This document shows, in pieces, positions 1 to 8,545 of a stretch of 20,519 nucleotides of DNA. The DNA is taken from assembly GCA_964396055.1 (NCBI GenBank), contig CAYNDV010000080.1:1-20519 (forward strand), read 5' to 3'. Each line of letters starts with the position of its first letter. Within the stretch, counting starts at the first letter, position 1. A program made the translations under genes and the position numbers. The stretch comes from CAYJPV01 sp964396055. GTDB lineage: Bacteria; Acidobacteriota; Vicinamibacteria; Vicinamibacterales; JAKQTR01. The notes beneath the pieces are model-generated. The model was given only the letters and a program-made list of their open reading frames with translations, did no database searches and had not been told where the DNA came from.

Positions 1-76
1 TTGCTTCTTGCTTCCTGACAATCCTCAACGCCCCACGCCCCACGCCCCACGCCCCTAGCCCCTAGCCCCCAGCCCC
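1..76. repeat. Period-7 short tandem repeats upstream of mutS2
   Basis: Two copies of TTGCTTC occupy 1-14. After a 13-base interruption, seven consecutive 7-base units fill 28-76: four ACGCCCC, two TAGCCCC and one CAGCCCC. All seven end in GCCCC and vary only in the first two bases. The array may continue left of the window edge. Heptanucleotide arrays of this kind are known from filamentous cyanobacteria as STRR sequences; relatedness here is only by analogy. The array ends about 67 bases before the mutS2 start codon. Confidence 0.9.
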
Positions 77-82
77 TGAGCG

Positions 83-91
83 TGCTAGTAT
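83..91 (+). promoter_or_regulatory. Candidate extended -10 promoter for mutS2
   Basis: TGCTAGTAT matches the extended -10 pattern TGn plus a TATAAT-like hexamer at four of six positions. No convincing -35 is seen, because that position falls inside the heptamer array. Initiation near 98 would give a leader of about 45 bases. That leader contains a small hairpin, AGAGGC at 107-112 pairing with GCCTCT at 118-123. The assignment rests on eye inspection only. Confidence 0.3.
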
Positions 92-143
92 TAGAGGTTC
101 ACCCGTAGAGGCTCCCCGCCTCTCACCCGGACCCCAGCGGAAC

Positions 144-2627
144 ATGCAACCAGCCGTCCTGCAGGCCCTCGAGTATCCCAGGATCGTGGATGTGGTGTGC
201 GGACTGGCCGCCACGCCCCTCGGGGCCGAACGTCTGTCCGCGCTCAAGCCGTCTGCCGACCCGCGGCGCGTGGCCCAGTGGCTGGCCGCCACGACGGAAG
301 GGGTGCGGTTCAACGAACTGGTCGGGCCGTTCCCGCTGACCGCCCCGGCCGAGCTGCCGGCTATTCTGCGGGCCCTGGCCGTGGAGGGCCGCGCCATCGA
401 GCCGGTCCGCCTGCTCGGGCTGGCCGACTACCTCGACTCAGCCGACGCCTCCCGCAACGCCATCCGGCGGGCGGAAGGGGCGTTTCCCATCCTGAAGTCC
501 ATCGTGGAGGGTGCGGCGTCGTTCAAGAACGAGGCCGCCGAGATCCGTCACCGGATCGACCCCTCCGGCGAGGTGAAGGACGACGCCAGCCCGGAACTGC
601 GGGCGGTGCGGGACCGGCTGCGGCGGCAGCGGTCGCGCCTGCGCGGCATGCTCGACTCGTTCCTGCGCAACCGCGACACGGCGAAGTACCTGCAGGACCA
701 GATCGTGACGGACCGCAACGGCCGCCTCGTCCTGGTGGTCCGCGTCGAGCACCGCTCGTCGATCCCGGGCATCATCCACGGGTCGTCGTCGAGCGGCGCC
801 AGCCTGTTCCTGGAGCCCCTGAGCACGGTCGAGATCAACAACGAGGTGGTGGCGCTCGAGCAGCAGGAGGCGGAAGAAGTCAGGCGCGTGCTGCTGCAGC
901 TGACCGATCAGTTCCGCCGGCGCGCCCTCGACCTGCAGCACACGATCGAAACCGCGACGGACCTGGACGTCATCCAGGCCAAGGCGCGGTTCTCGGCGAT
1001 CGTGAATGGCGTGGAGCCGGCGCTCGCGCCCGACGGCGCGTTCGAACTGCTGGCCGCACGCCACCCGCTGCTGATGCCCGAGGTCTCGACGCGCCTGGCC
1101 GACCTCGAGACGGCCCGCAGCGGCCGGCCCCTGGACGGGGCGGCAGCCGCGCCCGCGCGCACCACCGATCCCGTGCCTGTCGACATCCGGATCGTGCCGC
1201 CGGCGACGGTGCTGGTCATCACCGGCCCGAACACGGGCGGCAAGACGGTGGCGCTGAAAACGGCGGGCCTGCTTGCCCTGATGGCACAGTCGGGCCTGCA
1301 CGTGCCGGCCGCCGGCGGCTCGCGCCTGCCGGTGTTCCGGTCGGTGTTTGCCGACATCGGCGACGAGCAGTCGATTGCCGCCAGCCTGAGCACGTTCTCC
1401 TGGCACATGACGAATATCGTCCAGATGGACCGGACGCTGGTGCTGCCGGCGCTGGTGCTGCTCGACGAAATCGGCGTGGGCACCGACCCGGTCGAGGGCG
1501 GCGCGCTGGGCGTGGCGATCATCGAGAGCCTCCGGCGGCGGGGTGCGGTGGCGGTGGCCACCACGCATTACGAGCAGCTGAAGACCTACGCGTCCACCAC
1601 GGCCGGTGTGGTCTGCGCGGCGTTCGGGTTCGACGCCGAGACGTTCGCCCCCACCTACCGGCTGCTCTACGGCACGCCGGGCCGAAGCCTGGCGCTGGAA
1701 GTGGCGGGGCGCCTGGGCCTCTCGCCCGCGATCCTCGACGAAGCCCGGCACAACATCAGCGCGCGCGAGGCGCAGCTGGCCGAGCATCTGGCCCGGATGG
1801 ACAGCGATCTCCGCGATCTCGAGCACCAGCAGCGCCTGGTGTCCCGGGAGCGCGAGTCGATTGCCGAGATCGAGGAACGCCTCCGATCGCGCGAGCAGGC
1901 CCTGCGGGACAAGGAAGAACGCCTGCGCCACAAGCTCGACGCAGACATCGAAGGGCGGCTGCGGGCGGCGCGGCAGGAGATCGACCGCGTCGTGGAGGGC
2001 CTCCGGACGAAGGTCGAGGCCCTGACGGCGGAAGCCCAGCGCCGGGCGCTGCACGGCAAGTCCCTGTCCACGGGGGATGCCGGCATGGCGCGGTCGGACG
2101 CCCGTGCCGCCCTCGACGAGGTGGCGCAGCAGCTGCGCGGCACCGCAGGGGCGACGGCCGACCGCGGCACCGCCGGCGCGGCACCCCGGGTCGGCGACCG
2201 CGTCCAGCTGCGCAGCCTGGGCCTGGACGGCGTCGTCACGGCGGTTCAGGACGGCGAAGCCGAGGTGGACGTGCGCGGCAAGCGCCTGCGGGCCCGGTTC
2301 GAGGACCTGCGCGTGGCGGCGGGTGGCGGGGCGGCGCCCGCGCGCGTCAGCGTCAACGTGCACGTGCAGTCCCGCGAGGGCCTGGCCACGGACCTCAACG
2401 TGATCGGGTGCTCGGTCGACGAGGCCATCACCCGCCTCGAGCGGTTCATGGACGAGCTGCTGCTGACCGACAGCCGCACGCTGCGGATCATCCACGGCTA
2501 CGGCACGGGCCAGCTGCGACGCGCCGTGGGCGAGTATCTCCACCGCCACCCGCTGGTGGCGCACTACCAGACCGCGTCCCACGATCAGGGCGGGGGCGGC
2601 GTGACGGTGGTGGAGTTGAAGGAATAG
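144..2627 (+). CDS. mutS2: MutS2 family ATPase with C-terminal Smr domain
   Basis: MutS2 is a MutS-related ATPase that lacks the mismatch-recognition domain. Family members act in suppression of homologous recombination or in splitting collided ribosomes. At 827 residues it is slightly longer than the usual 780-800. The MutS core precedes a Walker A, GPNTGGKT, at 361-368 and a Walker B, LVLLDEIG, around residue 441. A long charged coiled coil covers about 545-633, and the Smr domain runs from about 735 to the end with its HGYGTG motif at 784. The LDLR motif that usually opens the Smr domain reads LNVI (751-754) here. The ATG at 144 fits the usual N-terminus (a short lead, then LEYPRIVD). The stop overlaps the dnaG start by one base, implying translational coupling. 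Confidence 0.97.
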   Translation: MQPAVLQALEYPRIVDVVCGLAATPLGAERLSALKPSADPRRVAQWLAATTEGVRFNELVGPFPLTAPAELPAILRALAVEGRAIEPVRLLGLADYLDSADASRNAIRRAEGAFPILKSIVEGAASFKNEAAEIRHRIDPSGEVKDDASPELRAVRDRLRRQRSRLRGMLDSFLRNRDTAKYLQDQIVTDRNGRLVLVVRVEHRSSIPGIIHGSSSSGASLFLEPLSTVEINNEVVALEQQEAEEVRRVLLQLTDQFRRRALDLQHTIETATDLDVIQAKARFSAIVNGVEPALAPDGAFELLAARHPLLMPEVSTRLADLETARSGRPLDGAAAAPARTTDPVPVDIRIVPPATVLVITGPNTGGKTVALKTAGLLALMAQSGLHVPAAGGSRLPVFRSVFADIGDEQSIAASLSTFSWHMTNIVQMDRTLVLPALVLLDEIGVGTDPVEGGALGVAIIESLRRRGAVAVATTHYEQLKTYASTTAGVVCAAFGFDAETFAPTYRLLYGTPGRSLALEVAGRLGLSPAILDEARHNISAREAQLAEHLARMDSDLRDLEHQQRLVSRERESIAEIEERLRSREQALRDKEERLRHKLDADIEGRLRAARQEIDRVVEGLRTKVEALTAEAQRRALHGKSLSTGDAGMARSDARAALDEVAQQLRGTAGATADRGTAGAAPRVGDRVQLRSLGLDGVVTAVQDGEAEVDVRGKRLRARFEDLRVAAGGGAAPARVSVNVHVQSREGLATDLNVIGCSVDEAITRLERFMDELLLTDSRTLRIIHGYGTGQLRRAVGEYLHRHPLVAHYQTASHDQGGGGVTVVELKE

Positions 2628-4390
2628 TGGCGCGGTTTCCGCAGTCCTTTGTCGAGGACCTCCGCACCCGGGCGGACATCGTCCAGGTGGTCCAGGAGCA
2701 TGTGTCGCTCAAGAAGGTGGGAGCGACCTACAAGGGGCTGTGCCCGTTCCACGGCGAGAAGACGCCGTCGTTCCACGTGAACCGGGAGAAGGGGTTCTTC
2801 CACTGCTTCGGGTGCGGCGTCGGCGGCGACGTGATCAAGTTCGTGGAGCTGCACGAACGGGTGGGGTTCACCGACGCGGTGCGGCTGCTGGCCCAGAAAG
2901 TGGGGCTCACGGTGCCGGACGCGGCGGGCGAGGCCGACGACGCCGACGCCCGCGATCGCGAGACGCTGCTGAAGCTCCACGAGCTGGCTGCCGGGTTCTT
3001 CCGGCAGCGGCTGGCGGAACCGGCCGGCGCGCGGGCGCGTGATCAGCTGGAGCGGCGCGGCGTGACCGCCCAGACCATCGAGGCCCTGGGCCTGGGGTAT
3101 GCCCCGGCCGGCCGCGAGGTGCTCAAGAACTGGCTGCTGGGCCAGGGCTATGCCCTGCCACTGCTGGTGAAGAGCGGCCTGGTGGCGCTGCGCGACAACG
3201 GCCAGGCCTGGGACCGGTTCCGGAACCGCCTGATGATCCCGATCGCGCGCGACACGGGGTCCATCGTGGCGTTCGGCGGACGGGCGATGGACGAGGACCA
3301 GGTGCCGAAGTACCTGAACTCGCCCGAAACCCCGATCTACTCGAAGGGGCGCACGCTCTACGGTCTGCATCTGACCAAGCCGTGGCTGCGCCAGAAGGGG
3401 TACGTCGTCCTGGTCGAGGGCTACTTCGATTTCGCGATGGTGTACCAGGAGTGCCAGTGGCCGGTCGTCGCCGCGTGCGGCACGGCGCTGACCCCGCAGC
3501 AGGCCCACCTGCTGCGGCGGTTCGTCGACAAGGTGGCGCTGAGCTACGACCCCGACGCCGCCGGGCAGGGCGCGGCGGCCAAGTCGGGCGACCTGCTCAT
3601 CGCCGAGGGGTTCCAGGTGCACGTGGCCCTGTTGCCCCCGGGCGACGACCCGGACGGGTTCATCCGGAAACGGGGCGCGGCGCAGTACAAGGCCGTGCTG
3701 CAGGCGTCAAAACCGTATCTGGAGTACCTGATGGAGCGGGCGGTGGCCACGAAGGACCTGCGGCGCGACGCCGAGCGTCGCGCGTTCCTGCAGGAGATGC
3801 TGACGGTGGCGGCCCGTATTCCGGACGCGGCGGCCCGTGATCAGTTCGCGGACACCATCGCGCACCGGGCGCGGGTGACCGAATCGGTGGTGCGGGCCGA
3901 GATCCGGAAGGCGGCCGTGGAGCGCCGCACCGAGGTCTCGCCCCAGCAGGTGCCGTCGTTCGGCCAGGTGAAACCGGCCGAGCGCGGCCTGATCTGGGCC
4001 CTGGTGAACCGGCCGGACGAGGCGGCCGAGGCCCTGTTCGAGCTGGAACCGGCCGATCTCGAGGACCTGGCCAGCGGCCGGATCCTCGAACAGGCCCTGT
4101 TCGTGCACGGGCGGGGCGGCGAGCCTTCACCGTCTGCCCTGCTGGCGCGTCTAAACAGTGAAGAGGCGCAGCTGGTGACGGGGGTGGCGGCCGCCCCCAC
4201 GCCGCCGGCGGCGGCCCTGGCCTGCGTCCGGGCGCTGCGGCGCCTGCGCCTCGAACGCGAGGGCGCGGCCGTGCAGCGGGAAATCGACCGCCTCCAGGAG
4301 ACCGGGGGCGGGCAGGACATCGACCGGTTGTGGCAACGGAAACGTGAACTGCTCCAGCGGATGGCCTCGCTGGGGATTACTGGCACCTGA
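2627..4390 (+). CDS. dnaG: DNA primase DnaG
   Basis: The primase makes RNA primers for the lagging strand and for initiation, and it docks on the replicative helicase through its C-terminus. It has 587 residues, a normal length. The N-terminal CHC2 zinc finger has C39, H42, C60 and C63 (CPFH...HCFGC). The RNA-polymerase-like core and Toprim domain follow, with VEGYFD near 262 and SYDPDAAG near 308. A helical helicase-binding tail starts around 440. The start is the GTG at 2627 inside the mutS2 stop (TAGTG), because the protein then begins ARFPQSFVEDLRTRADIV, which matches the family start. An AAGGA at 2619-2623 lies close upstream. The same frame stays open through mutS2, but that extension is a high-GC shadow. 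rpoD follows after 12 bases. Confidence 0.97.
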   Translation: MARFPQSFVEDLRTRADIVQVVQEHVSLKKVGATYKGLCPFHGEKTPSFHVNREKGFFHCFGCGVGGDVIKFVELHERVGFTDAVRLLAQKVGLTVPDAAGEADDADARDRETLLKLHELAAGFFRQRLAEPAGARARDQLERRGVTAQTIEALGLGYAPAGREVLKNWLLGQGYALPLLVKSGLVALRDNGQAWDRFRNRLMIPIARDTGSIVAFGGRAMDEDQVPKYLNSPETPIYSKGRTLYGLHLTKPWLRQKGYVVLVEGYFDFAMVYQECQWPVVAACGTALTPQQAHLLRRFVDKVALSYDPDAAGQGAAAKSGDLLIAEGFQVHVALLPPGDDPDGFIRKRGAAQYKAVLQASKPYLEYLMERAVATKDLRRDAERRAFLQEMLTVAARIPDAAARDQFADTIAHRARVTESVVRAEIRKAAVERRTEVSPQQVPSFGQVKPAERGLIWALVNRPDEAAEALFELEPADLEDLASGRILEQALFVHGRGGEPSPSALLARLNSEEAQLVTGVAAAPTPPAAALACVRALRRLRLEREGAAVQREIDRLQETGGGQDIDRLWQRKRELLQRMASLGITGT

Positions 4391-4391
4391 C

Positions 4392-4397
4392 GGGAGG
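4392..4397 (+). promoter_or_regulatory. Shine-Dalgarno site deciding the rpoD TTG start
   Basis: GGGAGG sits just after the dnaG stop, five bases before the TTG at 4403. No in-frame ATG is near, so this site supports the rare TTG codon as the rpoD start. Confidence 0.7.
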
Positions 4398-4402
4398 ACG
4401 CC

Positions 4403-6082
<1,680 letters not shown>

Positions 6083-6097
6083 TGGAGTAACCTATCG

Positions 6098-6173
6098 GGG
6101 CCCATAGCTCAGCGGCTAGAGCACCCGGCTCATAACCGGAGTATCCCAGGTTCGAATCCTGGTGGGCCCACCA
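6098..6173 (+). tRNA. tRNA with CAU anticodon (tRNA-Met or tRNA-Ile2)
   Basis: A 76-base cloverleaf with encoded CCA. The acceptor stem GGGCCCA pairs with TGGGCCC. The D arm is at 6107-6122 and the anticodon loop CTCATAA (anticodon CAT at 6131-6133) at 6129-6135. The T arm is CCAGG-TTCGAAT-CCTGG at 6146-6162, followed by discriminator A and CCA at 6171-6173. The first anticodon-stem pair (27-43) is a C-A mismatch. The D loop differs from initiator tRNA, and the first acceptor pair is a normal G-C, so it is not fMet. C4-G69 and C5-G68 in the acceptor favour tRNA-Ile2, whose C34 is modified to lysidine, over elongator Met. Automatic tools may still call it Met. Confidence 0.96.
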
Positions 6174-6179
6174 ACACCG

Positions 6180-6893
6180 ATGCATGCCGACCTCGAACGC
6201 CTGATTCGCCTGCAACAGCTCGAGTCCGCCGCCGAGGCGGCGCGCCGGGCCATCGCCGAGGAACCCCAGCACCAGCAGGACCTCGACGCGAGGCTGGCCG
6301 CCGCCCAGAAGGCCCTCGACGACGAGCGGCAGCGCCTGGCGGCCAACCAGGTCGCGCGCCGGGAACTCGAGAAGGAGCTGGCGGTCCACCAGGGCCGGTT
6401 GTCGAAATACAAAGACCAGCTCATGGCCGTCAAGACCAATCGCGAATACACCGCGATGCTCAAGGAGATCGAGACGGCCCAGCATGAGATCCAGGCCCAC
6501 GAGGATCGCATGCTCGAGCGGATGCTCGAGTTCGACGAGGTCACCGCGCAGGTGAAGGCCGCCGAGAAGGCCTTCGCCGATCAGAAGACCGCCATCGAGG
6601 AGGAGCGCCGGCAACTGGCGCGCCGCGTCGATGACGCACGAGGGTCGATCGACGGCCTCCTGGCGGACCGCGCGGCGCTCGCCGCCCAGGTGACGCCGGC
6701 CGTGCTGGCCACCTTCGACAAGCTCATCAAGCATCGCGCCGCGCTGGCCATGGTCGAGGTGCGGGACGGCCGCTGCATCGCGTGCCAGGTCCGCGTCCGG
6801 CCCCAGGTCTACAACGAGATCCGCCGGCACGAGATCCTCTTCCAGTGCGAGAGTTGCCAGCGTTTCCTCTACCACGCCCCCGCAACCGCGTAA
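6180..6893 (+). CDS. Coiled-coil protein with C-terminal C4 zinc ribbon (COG1579 / zf-RING_7 type)
   Basis: This 237-residue protein is almost entirely a charged, heptad-like coiled coil over about 1-185. A C-terminal zinc ribbon has two CxxC pairs, CIAC near 199 and CESC near 223. The architecture matches the widespread bacterial family COG1579, often annotated as a predicted nucleic-acid-binding Zn-ribbon protein of unknown function. The ATG at 6180 gives MHADLERLIRLQQLES, the normal family start. The longer frame from 6162 lies inside the tRNA and is not credible. Only six bases separate the tRNA CCA from the ATG, so no free leader exists. The only G-rich stretch upstream is the tRNA 3' strand itself. 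Cotranscription with rpoD and the tRNA is likely. Confidence 0.88.
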   Translation: MHADLERLIRLQQLESAAEAARRAIAEEPQHQQDLDARLAAAQKALDDERQRLAANQVARRELEKELAVHQGRLSKYKDQLMAVKTNREYTAMLKEIETAQHEIQAHEDRMLERMLEFDEVTAQVKAAEKAFADQKTAIEEERRQLARRVDDARGSIDGLLADRAALAAQVTPAVLATFDKLIKHRAALAMVEVRDGRCIACQVRVRPQVYNEIRRHEILFQCESCQRFLYHAPATA

Positions 6894-6908
6894 GGCCCCA
6901 ACGTCCTG

Positions 6909-7004
6909 CGTGCTCTTCGTGGCGTCCGGCTTCCCTCGACTCCGCTCGGGACAAGTCAGCCGGACGCGTGCTCTTCGTGGCGTCTGGCTTCAGCCGGACG
7001 CGTG
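6909..7004. repeat. Duplicated palindromic repeat at a convergent gene junction
   Basis: A 25-base segment beginning CGTGCTCTTCGTGGCG occurs at 6909-6933 and again at 6967-6991 with one difference. A 13-base tail, AGCCGGACGCGTG, occurs at 6958-6970 and 6992-7004. Two hairpins result. GCGTCCGGCT at 6922-6931 pairs perfectly with AGCCGGACGC at 6958-6967. GCGTCTGGCT at 6980-6989 pairs with 6992-7001 around two bases, with one G-T pair. The loop of the first holds a CTCGACTCCGCTCGGGA segment of the kind common in dispersed bacterial repeats. The element lies between two convergent genes and contains the pgeF stop codon. It may also act as a bidirectional terminator. Confidence 0.8.
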
Positions 7005-7853
7005 ACGGGATCGGATCGCCCCCGCCATCCGGCCCGCCCGCGCGCCCTCCACGCGATACGAATGAAAGACCCCGGGGTAGCAGGCCGTGCACAGGCCCGA
7101 CACGTGGATCTGCGCCCGCGGCACGCCCGCGCCGGCCAACTGATCGGCGTTGGCCCGCCAGGTGTCGAGCCACAGCTTGCCGGGCAGCACGGCCGTCCCG
7201 GCGTCCCGGGCGGCAGCGCCCAGTCCAAGGCCGGCGGCGGCGGGTCCGGGTGACAACGAAAACCACTCTGAGAGATCCTGCGCGCCGGCGCCGGCTTCGA
7301 TGAAGCGGTCCTGCACCTCCGTGCCCACCTGGTAGCAGCACGGGCCGATGCTCGGGCCGATGGCCGCCACCAGATCGGCCGGCGCGGCACCGAAGTGCCC
7401 GGCCAGCGCCCGGACGGCCTCGACGGCGATGCCCGCCGCCGTCCCCCGCCAGCCCGCGTGCACCGCAGCCACCGCCCCCGTGCGGCGATCGGCCAGCAGG
7501 ATGGGCACGCAATCGGCCACCTTGACGACCAGCGCGATGTCCGCTGCCGCGGAGGTGAGGGCATCGCCTGCCGCCCAGGTGCCATCGCTGCCGGCCGCGG
7601 CCGCATCCTGCGGCACCCTGACGACGCGAGCGCCGTGCACCTGCCTCAGCTGCGCCAGCCGGTCCGGGCCGACGCCGAGCGCCAGGCCGAGGGCCCGCCA
7701 CCCGTCGGCGCCGTCTGCGGGCGCGCCCGGTAACGGCAGTTCACGACAGGTGAACAGGTGTGGCGCGTGCGCCTCGAGCGGCCGGCAGACCACGGCGCGG
7801 CCCCACGGCTGCGCCACCCAGGCGAAGGATTCGGGCAGGACGGGTTCGGGCAT
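6990..7853 (-). CDS. pgeF: Laccase-domain protein, purine nucleoside phosphorylase (YfiH/PgeF family)
   Basis: Members of this family (formerly polyphenol oxidase YfiH) are zinc- or copper-binding enzymes. They have been described as purine nucleoside phosphorylases/adenosine deaminases and as peptidoglycan-editing factor PgeF. The 287-residue protein carries the metal ligands of the fold: QVHG near 71, ADCVP near 113 and AVHAGWRG near 131. GPSIGPCCYQVG and the C-terminal FHSYR motif are also present. The ATG at 7853 is chosen because the protein then begins MPEPVLPESFAW. A Met five codons earlier would run into acpS, and the longer open frame upstream is antisense to acpS. The last codons and TGA come from the palindromic repeat. 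In many bacteria pgeF lies next to division genes; here it is separated from them by about 5 kb. Confidence 0.93.
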   Translation of the reverse strand: MPEPVLPESFAWVAQPWGRAVVCRPLEAHAPHLFTCRELPLPGAPADGADGWRALGLALGVGPDRLAQLRQVHGARVVRVPQDAAAAGSDGTWAAGDALTSAAADIALVVKVADCVPILLADRRTGAVAAVHAGWRGTAAGIAVEAVRALAGHFGAAPADLVAAIGPSIGPCCYQVGTEVQDRFIEAGAGAQDLSEWFSLSPGPAAAGLGLGAAARDAGTAVLPGKLWLDTWRANADQLAGAGVPRAQIHVSGLCTACYPGVFHSYRVEGARAGRMAGAIRSRHASG

Positions 7854-7866
7854 ACTGTGAGTATGC
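7850..7866. promoter_or_regulatory. Inverted repeat holding both divergent start codons
   Basis: GCATAC at 7850-7855 and GTATGC at 7861-7866 are perfect inverted copies around TGTGA. The CAT of one arm is the pgeF start codon and the ATG of the other is the acpS start codon. It could be an operator or the remains of symmetric initiation signals. Each promoter would have to lie inside the opposite gene. Confidence 0.5.
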
Positions 7867-8243
7867 ATATCATCGGCATCGGGATCGACGCCACCGACAT
7901 TCCGCGCATCGAGAAGGCGATCGCGCGGTTCGGGGATCGGTTCCTGCACCGCATCTACACGGCTCGCGAAATCGCCTACTGCGCAGCCAGGTACCACGCC
8001 TCCCCCAGTTACGCGGGCCGGTTTGCCGCAAAGGAGGCGGCCATGAAGGCCCTCGGAACAGGCCACTCCCAGGGCGTGCTGTGGCGCGACATCGAGGTCA
8101 TCCGCGGAGGGGGACCGCCGCGCATCGAGTTTCACGGCGGCGCCCTGCGCCGGTTCCAGAAGCTCGGGGCAACGGGCTCGCTGCTCACCATCACGCATTC
8201 GGACGCGCTGGCCCTGGCGCAGGTGCTGATCTTCAGGGAGTAG
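7863..8243 (+). CDS. acpS: Holo-[acyl-carrier-protein] synthase
   Basis: AcpS transfers 4'-phosphopantetheine from CoA to a serine of acyl carrier protein, activating it for fatty acid synthesis. The 126-residue length is typical of the trimeric AcpS class. The magnesium-binding Asp of GIGIDATDIPRI is at 9. The second signature, FAAKEAAMKALG, has its Glu at 58. The C-terminal SLLTITHSDALALAQVL strand is also conserved. The ATG at 7863 gives the canonical MHIIGIGIDA start, and the longer frame from 7758 is antisense to pgeF. Only a weak GTGAG precedes the start, so translation may be leaderless or start from a transcript beginning inside pgeF. A GC hairpin follows directly after the stop. Confidence 0.96.
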   Translation: MHIIGIGIDATDIPRIEKAIARFGDRFLHRIYTAREIAYCAARYHASPSYAGRFAAKEAAMKALGTGHSQGVLWRDIEVIRGGGPPRIEFHGGALRRFQKLGATGSLLTITHSDALALAQVLIFRE

Positions 8244-8246
8244 TCT

Positions 8247-8269
8247 GGCGCCGGGGGCCGGCCGGCGCC
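8247..8269 (+). terminator. GC-rich hairpin after acpS
   Basis: GGCGCCGG at 8247-8254 pairs perfectly with CCGGCGCC at 8262-8269 across a seven-base loop, starting three bases after the acpS stop. There is no T run, so it is at best an atypical intrinsic terminator or an mRNA 3'-end stabiliser. Confidence 0.35.
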
Positions 8270-8376
8270 CGCGCGGCGCCAACGCCCGTTGACGGGCCGG
8301 GACAGCCGACCACCCGGGGTCCCGCCATTCGTTCGCCCTCCCGCACGCAAGTGCTCTGCCTGCCGCCACCTGCGCC

Positions 8377-8458
8377 CGCAGTCCACGGCGCGAATGCCCG
8401 GCATCCCGATTGCCCCGGAACCCCGGTGCGGGCCGGCATTGTGAACGCCGTGGCTGCG
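8377..8458. repeat. Long imperfect inverted repeat / candidate structured RNA element
   Basis: The arms fold into one long stem. CGCAG at 8377-8381 pairs with CTGCG at 8454-8458. After a bulged T, CCACGGCG at 8383-8390 pairs with CGCCGTGG at 8446-8453. After a 2 x 5 internal loop, AATGCC at 8393-8398 pairs with GGCATT at 8435-8440. After a bulged C, GGC at 8400-8402 pairs with GCC at 8432-8434. That makes 22 pairs, all Watson-Crick. The apical 29 bases contain CCCCGG twice. The element ends 87 bases before the downstream ATG. It could be a cis-regulatory RNA, a small RNA or a dispersed palindrome. Confidence 0.55.
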
Positions 8459-8545
8459 TTCGGGTCTTCGCCCCACGCCGGCCCGCACGCGTCCTCGCGC
8501 AGCCATGGCCCCGTGGACGGGCGCCTCGCGCCCCTGGAGCACACC

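Larger units (their letters stand above)
8244..8545. other. Gene-free region between acpS and the SpoVG-like gene
   Basis: These 302 bases hold no convincing gene. The + frame stays open through them, but the conceptual product is a proline/arginine/alanine-rich string with no recognisable domain, typical of shadow frames at this GC content. The contents that can be supported are the hairpin after acpS, the long imperfect inverted repeat at 8377-8458 and a ribosome binding site GGAG at 8536-8539. No obvious -10/-35 pair was found. Confidence 0.6.

Noticed and set aside
1..76. CRISPR array
   Set aside because: Units are 7 bases, directly adjacent, with no spacers and no cas genes.
438..2582. 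714-residue ORF antisense to mutS2
   Set aside because: Typical high-GC antisense shadow; no domain, while the other strand encodes a clear MutS2.
197..2626. Long frame open upstream of dnaG, giving a 1397-residue ORF
   Set aside because: It overlaps mutS2 completely, its composition is Arg/Gly/Pro-rich with no motif, and dnaG has a family-consistent GTG start at 2627.
7348..7860. + strand ORF opposite pgeF
   Set aside because: Ala/Pro/Ser-rich shadow; PgeF metal-site motifs are on the minus strand.
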